64,000 nt of DNA from Nomia melanderi (lineage: Eukaryota; Arthropoda; Insecta; Hymenoptera; Halictidae), in assembly GCF_051020985.1 (NCBI RefSeq), contig NW_027475133.1, forward strand, positions 992,001 through 1,056,000. The letters run 5' to 3'. Under the pieces are notes generated by a model. The model did no database searches. It saw only the letters and a program-made list of their open reading frames with translations, and was not told the origin of the DNA. Position numbers and translations under genes: made by a program. Below are positions 1 through 11,159 of this stretch, piece by piece. Within the stretch, counting starts at the first letter, position 1; every line of letters starts with the position of its first letter.

Positions 1-1080
1 GCAATAAATCAAAGTGCATTGTCCGTAGGAGTCCCTGGCGCATGAATCTGTGCAGAGGGAACGACCTCGGACCACCAGAGGCCGAGAAAATTACAGATTT
101 TCGGTATCCGCCACCCAAAGTAATGTAAAAATCCAGCATATATATGGAGCTTTCTCGGGTGCTATTACAGATAGCGCAATAAATCAAAGTGCACTGTCTG
201 TAGGAGGCCCTGGCGCATCAATCTGGGCAGAGGGAACGACCTCGGACCACCAGGGGCCGAGAAAACCACCGTCTCATGGGGCCGGACGCTCAGGGTCAGG
301 CGAAAATCCAATATATATCTGGTGTTATCTCGGGTGCTATTACAGATAGCGCAATAAATCAAAGTGCATTGTCTGTAGGAGGCCCTGGCGCATGAATCTG
401 TGCAGCCGGAAAAACCTCGGACCACCAGGGGCCGCGAAAACCACCGTCTCATGGGGCCGGACACTCAGGGTCAGTGAAAGATCCAATATATATCTGGTGA
501 TATCTCGGGTGCTATTAGAGATAGCGCAATAAGTCAAAGTGCATTGTCTGTAGGAGGCACTGGCGAATGAATCTGTGCAGCAGGAACGACCTCGGACCAC
601 CAGGGGCCGAGAAAATTACAGATATTCGGAATCCGTCACCCAAGGTCATGTATAAATCCAGCATGTATCTGGTGATATCTCGGGTGTTATTAGAGATAGC
701 GCAATAAATCAAAGTGCATTTTCTGCAGGAGGCCCTGGCGCATGAATCTGTGCAGCGGTATCTACCTCGGATCACCAGGGTCCGAGAAAATCACCGAGAC
801 ATGGGGCCGGGCACTCAGGGTCGGGTAAAAATCCAATATATATCTGGTGATATCTCGGGTTATATTACAGATAGAACAATAAATCAAAGTGAATTATCTG
901 CAGGAGGCCCTGGCGCATGAATCTGTGCAGCGGGAACGACCTCGGACCACCAGGGGCCGAGAAAACCACCGTCTCATGGGGCCGGACACTCAGGGTCAGG
1001 GAAGAATCCAATATATATCTGGTGATATCTCGGGTGCTATTACAGATAGCGCAATAAATCAAAGTGCATTGTCTGTAGGA
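1..1080. repeat. Array segment with mixed class A, B and B' monomers
   Basis: The segment opens inside a B' monomer (variant block 88-125, then 'tggagctttctcggg'), followed by class A units and a class B unit at about 611-655. At 850-880 the head variant 'ttatattacag' with 'atagaacaataaatc' appears. No unique DNA is present. Confidence 0.9.
88..160 (+). repeat. Class-B' block (type site)
   Basis: The subtype reads 'ttacagattttcggtatccg' then 'ccacccaaagt', and also replaces 'ggtgatatctcgg' by 'ggagctttctcgg', losing the EcoRV site. Other copies lie at about 51360, 53110, 56260, 56785, 57660 and 60630. It is clearly derived from, or sister to, class B. Confidence 0.92.
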
Positions 1081-2830
1081 GGCTCAGGCGAATGAATCTG
1101 TGCAGCGGGAACGACCTCGGACCACCAGGGGCCGAGAAAACCACAGTCTCATGGGGCCGGACACTCAGGGTCAGGGGAAAATCCAATATATATCTGGTGA
1201 TATCTCGGGTGCTATTACAGATAGCGCAATAAATCAGAGTGCATTGTCTGTAGGAGGCCCTGGCGCATGAATCTATGTAGCGGGAACGACCTCGGACCAC
1301 CAGAGGCCGAGAAAACCACAGTCTCATGGGTCCGGACACTCAGGGTCAGTGAAAAATCCAATATATATCTGGTTATATCTCGAGTGCTATTACAGATAGC
1401 GCAATAAATCAGAGTGCATTGTCTGTAGGAGGCCCTGGCGCATGAATCTGTGTAGCGGGAACGACCTCGGACCACCAGAGGCCGAGAAAACCACAGTCTC
1501 ATTGGTCCGGACGCTCAGGGTCAGGGGAAAATCCAACATATATCTGGTGATATCTCGGGTGCTATTACAGATAGCGCAATAAATAAATGTGCATTGTCTG
1601 TAGGAGGCCCTGGAGCATGAATCTGTGCAGAGGGAACGACCTCGGACCACCAGGGGCCGAGAAAACCACAGTCTCATGGGGTCGGACACTCAGGGTCAGG
1701 GAAGAATCCAATATATACCTGGTGATATCTCGGGTGCTATTAGAGATAGCGCAATAAACCAAAGTGAATTATCTGCAGGAGACCCTGGCGCATGAATCTG
1801 TGCAGCGGGAACGACCTCGGACCACCAGGTGCCGAGACAACAACCGTCTCATGGGGCCGGACACTCAGGGTCAGGGAAAAATCCAATATATATCTGGTGA
1901 TATCTCGGGTGCTATTACAGATAGCCCAAGAAATCAAAGTGCATTGTCTGTATTAGGCCCCGGCGCATGAATCTGTGCAGCGGGAACGACCTCGGACCAC
2001 CAGGGGCCGAGAAAACCACCGTCTCATGGGGCCGGACACTCAGGGTCAGGGAAAAATCCAATATATATCTGGTGATATCTCGGGTGCTATTACAGATAGC
2101 GCAATAAATCAGAGTGCATTGTCTGTAGGAGGCCCTGGCGCATGAATCTATGTAGCGGGAACGACCTCGGACCACCAGAGGCCGAGAAAACCACAGTCTC
2201 ATGGGTCCGGACGCTCAGGGTCAGGGGAAAATCCAACATATATCTGGTGATATCTCGGGTGCTATTACAGATAGCGCAATAAGTCAAAGTGAATTGTCTG
2301 TAGGACGCCCTGGCGCATGAATCTGTGCAGCCGGAACGACCTCGAACCACCAGGGGCCGCGAAAACCACCGTCTCATGGGGCCGGACACTCAGGGTCAGT
2401 GAAAGATCCAATATATATCTGGTGGTATCTCGGGTGCTATTACAGATAGCGGAATAAATAAATGTGCATTGTCTGTAGGAGGCCCTGGAGCATGAATCTG
2501 TGCAGAGGGAACGACCTCGGACCACCAGGGGCCGAGAAAACCACAGTCTCATGGGGTCGGACACTCAGGGTCAGGGAAGAATCCAATATATACCTGGTGA
2601 TATCTCGGGTGCTATTACAGATAGCGCAATAAGTCAAAGTGAATTGTCTGTAGGACGCCCTGGCGCATGAATCTGTGCAGCGGGAACGACCTCGGACCAC
2701 CAGGTGCCGAGACAACAACCGTCTCATGGGGCCGGACACTCAGGGTCAGGGAAAAATCCAATATATTTCTGGTGATATCTCGGGTTATATTACAGATAGA
2801 ACAATAAATCAAAGTGCATTGTCTGTAGGA
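1081..2830. repeat. 10-monomer higher-order repeat, copy 1
   Basis: This 1,750-bp block starts at the rare variant 'ggctcaggcgaatgaatc' (1081). It recurs from 2831 with the same order of diagnostic variants: 'gaatctatgtagcggg', 'ataaataaatgtgc', 'ccctggagcatg', 'gagacaacaaccg', 'cccaagaaatc' and 'ttatattacag'. Its offset to copy 2 changes from 1,751 to 1,926 part-way because copy 2 gained a monomer. Confidence 0.9.
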
Positions 2831-4756
2831 GGCTCAGGCGAATGAATCTGTGCAGCGGGAAGAGACCTCGGACCACCAGGGGCCGAGAAAACCACAGTCT
2901 CATGGGGCCGGACACTCAGGGTCAGGGGAAAATCCAATATATATCTGGTGATATCTCGGGTGCTATTACAGATAGCGCAATAAATCAGAGTGCATTGTCT
3001 GTAGGAGGCCCTGGCGCATGAATCTATGTAGCGGGAACGACCTCGGACCACCAGAGGCCGAGAAAACCACAGTCTCATGGGTCCGGACACTCAGGGTCAG
3101 TGAAAAATCCAATATATATCTGGTTATATCTCGAGTGCTATTACAGATAGCGCAATAAATCAGAGTGCATTGTCTGTAGGAGGCCCTGGCGCATGAATCT
3201 GTGTAGCGGGAACGACCTCGGACCACCAGAGGCCGAGAAAACCACAGTCTCATGGGTCCGGACACTCAGGGTCAGTGAAAAATCCAATATATATCTGGTT
3301 ATATCTCGAGTGCTATTACAGATAGCGCAATAAATCAGAGTGCATTGTCTGTAGGAGGCCCTGGCGCATGAATCTGTGTAGCGGGAACGACCTCGGACCA
3401 CCAGAGGCCGAGAAAACCACAGTCTCATTGGTCCGGACGCTCAGGGTCAGGGGAAAATCCAACATATATCTGGTGATATCTCGGGTGCTATTACAGATAG
3501 CGCAATAAATAAATGTGCATTGTCTGTAGGAGGCCCTGGAGCATGAATCTGTGCAGAGGGAACGACCTCGGACCACCAGGGGCCGAGAAAACCACAGTCT
3601 CATGGGGTCGGACACTCAGGGTCAGGGAAGAATCCAATATATACCTGGTGATATCTCGGGTGCTATTAGAGATAGCGCAATAAACCAAAGTGAATTATCT
3701 GCAGGAGACCCTGGCGCATGAATCTGTGCAGCGGGAACGACCTCGGACCACCAGGTGCCGAGACAACAACCGTCTCATGGGGCCGGACACTCAGGGTCAG
3801 GGAAAAATCCAATATATATCTGGTGATATCTCGGGTGCTATTACAGATAGCCCAAGAAATCAAAGTGCATTGTCTGTATTAGGCCCCGGCGCATGAATCT
3901 GTGCAGCGGGAACGACCTCGGACCACCAGGGGCCGAGAAAACCACCGTCTTATGGGGCCGGACACTCAGGGTCAGGGAAAAATCCAATATATATCTGGTG
4001 ATATCTCGGGTGCTATTACAGATAGCGCAATAAATCAGATTGCATTGTCTGTAGGAGGCCCTGGCGCATGAATCTATGTAGCGGGAACGACCTCGGACCA
4101 CCAGAGGCCGAGAAAACCACAGTCTCATGGGTCCGGACGCTCAGGGTCAGGGGAAAATCCAACATATATCTGGTGATATCTCGGGTGCTATTACAGATAG
4201 CGCAATAAGTCAAAGTGAATTGTCTGTAGGACGCCCTGGCGCATGAATCTGTGCAGCCGGAACGACCTCGAACCACCAGGGGCCGCGAAAACCACCGTCT
4301 CATGGGGCCGGACACTCAGGGTCAGTGAAAGATCCAATATATATCTGGTGGTATCTCGGGTGCTATTACAGATAGCGGAATAAATAAATGTGCATTGTCT
4401 GTAGGAGGCCCTGGAGCATGAATCTGTGCAGAGGGAACGACCTCGGACCACCAGGGGCCGAGAAAACCACAGTCTCATGGGGTCGGACACTCAGGGTCAG
4501 GGAAGAATCCAATATATACCTGGTGATATCTCGGGTGCTATTACAGATAGCGCAATAAGTCAAAGTGAATTGTCTGTAGGACGCCCTGGCGCATGAATCT
4601 GTGCAGCGGGAACGACCTCGGACCACCAGGTGCCGAGACAACAACCGTCTCATGGGGCCGGACACTCAGGGTCAGGGAAAAATCCAATATATTTCTGGTG
4701 ATATCTCGGGTTATATTACAGATAGAACAATAAATCAAAGTGCATTGTCTGTAGGA
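2831..4756. repeat. 11-monomer higher-order repeat, copy 2 (one monomer gained, 1-nt insertion)
   Basis: This is the second copy of the block at 1081. It is 1,926 bp long: 1,750 plus one extra 175-bp monomer plus one inserted base near 2861 ('aagagacc' for 'aacgacc'). The extra unit is the adjacent pair around 3090-3430, two nearly identical monomers where copy 1 has one. A third start ('ggctcaggcg' at 4757) continues for about one monomer before diverging. Confidence 0.9.
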
Positions 4757-7700
4757 GGCTCAGGCGAATGAATCTGTGCAGCGGGAACGACCTCGGACCA
4801 CCAGGGGCCGAGAAAACCACAGTCTCATGGGGCCGGACACTCAGGGTCAGGGGAAAATCCAATATATATCTGGTGATATCTCGGGTGCTATTACAGATAG
4901 CGCAATAAACCAAAGTGAATTATCTGCAGGAGGCCCTGGCGCATGAATCTGTGCAGCGGGAACGACCTCGGATTACCAGGGTCCGAGATAACCACCGTCT
5001 CATGGGGCCGGACACCCAGGGTCGGGGAAAAATCCAATATATATCTGGTGATATCTCGGGTGCTATTACAGATAGCCCAAGAAATCAAAGTGCATTGTCT
5101 GTATTAGGCCCCGGCGCATGAATCTGTGCAGCGGGAACGACCTCGGACCACCAGGGGCCGAGAAAACCACCGTCTCATGGGGCCGGACACTCAGGGTCAG
5201 GGAAAAATCCAGTATATATCTGGTGATATCTCGGGTGCTATTACAGATAGCCCAAGAAATCAAAGTGCATTGTCTGTATTAGGCCCCGGCGCATGAATCT
5301 GTGCAGCGGGAACGACCTCGGACCACCAGGGGCCGAGAAAACCACCGTCTCATGGGGCCGGACACTCAGGGTCAGGGAAGAATCCAATATATATCTGGTG
5401 ATATCTCGGGTGCTATTACAGATAGCGCAATAAATCAAAGTGCATTGTCTGTAGGAGGCTCAGGCGAATGAATCTGTGCAGCGGGAACGACCTCGGACCA
5501 CCAGGGGCCGAGAAAACCACAGTCTCATGGGGCCGGACACTCAGGGTCAGGGGAAAATCCAATATATATCTGGTGATATCTCGGGTGCTATTACAGATAG
5601 CGCAATAAACCAAAGTGCATTGTCTGTAGGAGGCCCTGGCGCATGAATCTGTGTAGCGGGAACGACCTCGGACCACCAGAGGCCGAGAAAACCACAGTCT
5701 CATTGGTCCGGACGCTCAGGGTCAGGGGAAAATCCAACATATATCTGGTGATATCTCGGGTGCTATTACAGATAGCGCAATAAATCAAAGTGAATTGTCT
5801 GTAGGACGCCCTGGCGCATGAATCTGTGCAGCCGGAACGACCTCGAACCACCAGGGGCCGCGAAAACCACCGTCTCATGGGGCCGGACACTCAGGGTCAG
5901 TGAAAGATCCAATATATATCTGGTGGTATCTCGGGTGCTATTACAGATAGCGTAATAAATAAATGTGCATTGTCTGTAGGAGGCCCTGGAGCATGAATCT
6001 GTGCAGAGGGAACGACCTCGGACCACCAGGGGCCGAGAAAACCACAGTCTCATGGGGTCGGACACTCAGGGTCAGGGAAGAATCCAATATATACCTGGTG
6101 ATATCTCGGGTGCTATTAGAGATAGCGCAAAAAACCAAAGTGAATTATCTGCAGGAGACCCTGGCGCATGAATCTGTGCAGCGGGAACGACCTCGGACCA
6201 CCAGGTGCCGAGACAACAACCGTCTCATGGGGCCGGACACTCAGGGTCAGGGAAAAATCCAATATATTTCTGGTGATATCTCGGGTTATATTACAGATAG
6301 AACAATAAATCAAAGTGCATTGTCTGTAGGAGGCCCTGGCGCATGAATCTGTGCAGCGGGAACGACCTCGGACCACCAGGGGCCGAGAAAACCACCGTCT
6401 CATGGGGCCGGACACTCAGGGTCAGGGAAAAATCCAATATATATCTGGTGATATCTCGGTGCTATTACAGATAGCCCAAGAAATCAAAGTGCATTGTCTG
6501 TATTAGGCCCCGGCGCATGAATCTGTGCAGCGGGAACGACCTCGGACCACCAGGGGCCGAGAAAACCACCGTCTCATGGGGCCGGACACTCAGGGTCAGG
6601 GAAAAATCCAATATATATCTGGTGATATCTCGGGTGCTATTACAGATAGCGCAATAAATCAGAGTGCATTGTCTGTAGGAGGCCCTGGCGCATGAATCTG
6701 TGTAGCGGGAACGACCTCGGACCACCAGAGGCCGAGAAAACCACAGTCTCATGGGTCCGGACGCTCAGGGTCAGGGGAAAATCCAACATATATCTGGTGA
6801 TATCTCGGGTGCTATTACAGATAGCGCAATAAGTCAAAGTGAATTGTCTGTAGGACGCCCTGGCGCATGAATCTGTGCAGCCGGAACGACCTCGAACCAC
6901 CAGGGGCCGCGAAAACCACCGTCTCATGGGGCCGGACACTCAGGGTCAGTGAAAGATCCAATATATATCTGGTGGTATCTCGGGTGCTATTACAGATAGC
7001 GTAATAAATAAATGTGCATTGTCTGTAGGAGGCCCTGGAGCATGAATCTGTGCAGAAGGAACGACCTCGGACCACCAGGTGCCGAGACAACAACCGTCTC
7101 ATGGGGCCGGACACTCAGGGTCAGGGAAAAATCCAATATATTTCTGGTGATATCTCGGGTTATATTACAGATAGAACAATAAATCAAAGTGCATTGTCTG
7201 TAGGAGGCTCAGGCGAATGAATCTGTGCCGCAGGAACGACCTCGGACCACCAGTGGACGAGAAAATTACAGATATTCGGAATCCGTCACCCAAGGTCATG
7301 TAAAAATCCAGCAAATATCTGGTGATATCTCCGGTGCTATTAGAGATAGCGCAATAAACCAAAGTGCATTGTCTGTAGGAGGCCCAGGCGAATGAATCTG
7401 TGCAGCGGAAACGACCTCGGACCACCAGGGGCCGAGAAAATTACAGATATTCGGAATCCGTCACCCAAGGTCATGTAAAAATCCAGCATATATCTGGTGA
7501 TATCTCGGGTGCTATTACAGATAGCCTAATAACCCAAAGTGCATTGTCTGTAGGAGGCCCTGGCGCATGAATCTGTGCAGCGGGAACGACCTCGGACCAC
7601 CAGGGGCCGAGAAAACCACCGTCTCATGGGGCCGGACACTCAGGGTCAGGGAAAAATCCAGTATATATCTGGTGATATCTCGGGTGCTATTACAGATAGC

Positions 7701-9556
7701 CCAAGAAATCAAAGTGCATTGTCTGTAGGAGGCCCTGGCGCATGAATCTGGGCAGCGGGAACGACCTCGGACCACCAGGGACCGAGAAAACCACCGTCTC
7801 ATGGGGCCGGACACTCAGGGTCAGGGAAGAATCCAATATATATCTGGTGATATCTCGGGTGCTATTACAGATAGCGCAATAAATCAAAGTGCATTGTCTG
7901 TAGGAGGCTCAGGCGAATGAATCTGTGCAGCGGGAACGACCTCGGACCACCAGGGGCCGAGAAAACCACAGTCTCATGGGGCCGGACACTCAGGGTCAGG
8001 GGAAAATCCAATATATATCTGGTGATATCTCGGGTGCTATTACAGATAGCGCAATAAACCAAAGTGCATTGTCTGTAGGAGGCTCTTGCGAATGAATCTG
8101 TACCGCAGGAACGACCTCGGACCACCAGGGGCCGAGAAAATTACAGATATTCGGAATCCGTCACCCAAGGTCATGTAAAAACCCAGCATATATCTGGTGA
8201 TATCTCGGGTGCTATTACTGATAGCCTAATAACCCAAAGTGCATTGTCTGTAGGAGGCCCTGGCGCATGAATCTGGGCAGCGGGAACGACCTCGGACCAC
8301 CAGGGACCGAGAAAATCACCGTCTCATGGAGCCGGACACTCAGGGTCAGGGAAAAATCCAATATATATCTGGTGATATCTCGGGTGCTATTACAGATAGC
8401 GCAATAAATCAAAGTGCATTGTCTGTAGGAGGCCCAGGCGAATGAATCTGTGCAGCGGGAACGACCTCGGACCACCAGTGGCCGAGAAAATTACAGATAT
8501 TCGGAATCCGTCACCCAAGGTCATGTAAAAATCCAGCAAATATCTGGTGATATCTCGGGTGCTATTAGAGATAGCGCAATAAACCAAAGTGCATTGTCTG
8601 TAGGAGGCCCTGGCGCATGAATCCGGGCAGCGGGAACGACCTCGGACCACCAGGGGCCGAGAAAAACACCGACTCACGGGGCCGAACACTCAGGGTCAGG
8701 GGAAAATCCAATATATATCTGGTGATATCTCGGGTGCCATTACAGATAGCGCAATAAATCAAAGTGCATTGTCTGTAGGAGGCCCTGGCGCATGAATCTG
8801 TGCAGCGGGAACGACCTCGGACCACCAGGGGCCGAGAAAACCACCGTCTCATGGGGCCGGACACTCAGGGTCAGGGAAAAATCCAATATATATCTGGTGA
8901 TATCTCGGGTGCTATTACAGATAGCGCAATAAACCAAAGTGCATTGTCTGTAGGAGGCCCTGGCGCATGAATCTGTGCAGCGGGAACGACCTCGGATTAC
9001 CAGGGTCCGAGATAACCACCGTCTCATGGGGCCGGACACCCAGGGTCAGGGAAAAATCCAATATATATCTGGTGATATCTCGGGTGCTATTACAGATAGC
9101 GCAATAAATCAGAGTGCATTGTCTGTAGGAGGCCCTGGCGCATGAATCTGTGTAGCGGGAACGACCTCGGACCACCAGAGGCCGAGAAAACCACAGTCTC
9201 ATGGGGCCGGACGCTCAGGGTCAGGGGAAAATCCAATATATATCTGGTGATATCTCGGGTGCTATTAGAGATAGCGCATTAAACCAAAGTGAATTATCTG
9301 CAGGAGGCCCTGGCGCATGAATCTGTGCAACGGGAACGACCTCGGACCACCAGGGGCCGAGAAAACCACAGTCTCATGGGGCCGGACACTCAGGGTCAGG
9401 GGAAAATCCAACATATATCTGGTGATATCTCGGGTGCTATTACAGATAGCCCAAGAAATGAAAGTGCATTGTCTGTATTTGGACCCGGCGCATGAATCTG
9501 TGCAGCGGGAACGACCTCGGATCACCAGGGGCCGAGAAAACCACCGTCTCATGGGG
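4757..9556. repeat. Mosaic array segment; reshuffled variants and four class-B monomers
   Basis: These are monomers of the same family in reshuffled order. Part of it, about 6465-7187, follows the variant order of 1915-2640 at an offset of 4,550 bp (26 units). A one-base deletion at about 6458 ('ctcggtgct' for 'ctcgggtgct') restores the phase set by the insertion at 2861. Class-B units occur at about 7262, 7441, 8141 and 8491. No gene or unique DNA was seen. Confidence 0.85.
7262..8540 (+). repeat. Class-B monomer cluster (four variant blocks)
   Basis: Variant blocks begin at about 7262, 7441, 8141 and 8491. After 'gccgagaaaa' the canonical 'ccaccgtctcatggggcc' is replaced by 'ttacagatattcggaatccg', then 'tcacccaaggtcatgtaaaa'. 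The replaced stretch is the same length but differs at about 18 of 36 positions. Class-B units are often preceded by 'gcaggaacg' and 'ccagtggccgag'. Confidence 0.93.
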
Positions 9557-10098
9557 CCGGACACTCAGGGTCAGTGAAAAATCCAATATATATCTGGTGA
9601 TATCTCGGGTGCTATTACAGATAGCGCAATAAATCAAAGTGCATTGTCTGTAGGAGACCCTGGCGCATGAATCTGTGCAGCGGGAACGACCTCGGACCAC
9701 CAGGGGCCGAGACAACAACCGTCTAATGGGGCCGGACACTCAGGGTCAGTGAAAAATCCAATATATATCTGGTGATATCTCGGGTGCTATTACAGATAGC
9801 GCAATAAATCAAAGTGCATTGTCTGTAGGAGACCCTGGCGCATGAATCTGTGCAGCGGGAACGACCTCGGACCACCAGGGGCCGAGACAACAACCGTCTA
9901 ATGGGGCCGGACACTCAGGGTCAGTGAAAAATCCAATATATATCTGGTGATATCTCGGGTGCTATTACAGATAGCGCAATAAATCAAAGTGCATTGTCTG
10001 TAGGAGACCCTGGCGCATGAATCTGTGCAGCGGGAACGACCTCGGACCACCAGGGGCCGAGACAACAACCGTCTAATGGGGCCGGACACTCAGGGTCA
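9557..10098. repeat. Single-monomer amplification, three near-identical 175-bp copies
   Basis: Three successive monomers share the combination 'gtcagtgaaaaatcc', 'taggagaccctgg', 'gagacaacaaccg' and 'gtctaatgg' ('gacaacaaccgtctaatgg' at about 9711, 9886 and 10061). They appear identical, unlike their flanks. This is a very recent one-unit tandem expansion. Confidence 0.93.
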
Positions 10099-11159
10099 GG
10101 GAAAAATCCAATATATTTCTGGTGATATCTCGGGTTATATTACAGATAGAACAATAAATCAAAGTGCATTGTCTGTAGGGGGCCCTGGCGCATGAATCTG
10201 TGCAGCGGGAACGACCTCGGACCACCAGGGGCCGAGAAAACCACCGTCTCATGGGGCCGGACACTCAGGGTCAGGGAAAAATCCAATATATATCTGGTGA
10301 TATCTCGGGTGCTATTACAGATAACCCAAGAAATCAAAGTGCATTGTCTGTATTAGGCCCCGGCGCATGAATCTGTGCAGCGGGAACGACCTCGGACCAC
10401 CAGGGGCCGAGAAAACCACCGTCTCATGGGGCCGGACACTCAGGGTCAGGGAAGAATCCAATATATATCTGGTGATATCTCGGGTGCTATTACAGATAGT
10501 GCAATAAATCAAAGTGCATTGTCTGTAGGAGGCTCAGGCGAATGAATCTGTGCAGCGGGAACGACCTCGGACCACCAGGGGCCGAGAAAACCACAGTCTC
10601 ATGGGGCCGGACACTCAGGGTCAGGGGAAAATCCAATATATATCTGGTGATATCTCGGGTGCTATTACAGATAGCGCAATAAACCAAAGTGCATTGACTG
10701 TAGGAGGCTCTTGCGAATGAATCTGTACCGCAGGAACGACCTCGGACCACCAGCGGCCGAGAAAATTACAGATATTCGGAATCCGTCACCCAAGGTCATG
10801 TAAAAATCCAGCAAATATCTGGTGATATCTCGGGTGCTATTAGAGATAGCGCAATAAACCAAAGTGCATTGTCTGTAGGAGGCCCTGGCGCATGAATCTG
10901 TGCAGCGGGAACAACCTAGGTCCACCAGGGACCGAGAAAATCACCGTCTCATGGAGCCGGACACTCAGGGTGAGGGAAAAATCCAATATATATCTGGTGA
11001 TATCTCGGGTGCTATTACAGATAGCGCAATAAATCAAAGTGCATTGTCTGTAGGAGGCCCAGGCGAATGAATCTGTGCAGCGGGAACGACCTCGGACCAC
11101 CAGGGGCCGAGAAAACCACAGTCTCATGGGGCCGGACACTCAGGGTCAGGGGAAAATCC
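10099..11159. repeat. Mosaic array segment related to 7.7-8.1 kb and 15.4 kb
   Basis: About 10490-10750 repeats 7865-8125 (offset 2,625 bp, 15 units) and recurs at 15390-15650 (offset 4,900 bp, 28 units). All three share 'ggctcaggcgaatg' followed by 'ggctcttgcgaatgaatc' and 'tgtaccgcagg'. A class-B unit lies at about 10762. Confidence 0.85.

Larger units (their letters stand above)
1..3459. repeat. Long-range repeat, first copy (period 60,541 bp)
   Basis: Bases 1-3459 recur at 60542-64000. Comparing the two copies line by line, I found one difference: g at 1607 against t at 62148. The shared stretch includes the rare B' monomer near 90, the class-B monomer near 611, the one-base insertion near 2861 and all HOR junctions, so it is a copied block and not merely related monomers. 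The match runs to both window edges, so its true length is unknown. It may be a real 60.5-kb amplification unit or an assembly loop. Confidence 0.97.

Noticed and set aside
165..464. 99-codon minus-strand open frames recurring every 175 bp (and 65-, 86- and 95-codon versions)
   Set aside because: Each is the same reading of the satellite. The unit is 175 bp, so the frame shifts every monomer and no stable protein could be encoded. No start context, codon bias or conserved frame was seen.
640..655. Nuclear-receptor half-site 'ccaaggtca' in class-B monomers
   Set aside because: A nine-base match is expected by chance and repeats only because the monomer repeats. B' units lose it, and there is no supporting context.
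611..660. CENP-B box in class-B monomers, suggested by TTCG in 'atattcggaatcc'
   Set aside because: The required A and CGGG at fixed spacing are missing. The 'gcgaatg' variants give TTCG on the minus strand but also fail at CGGG.
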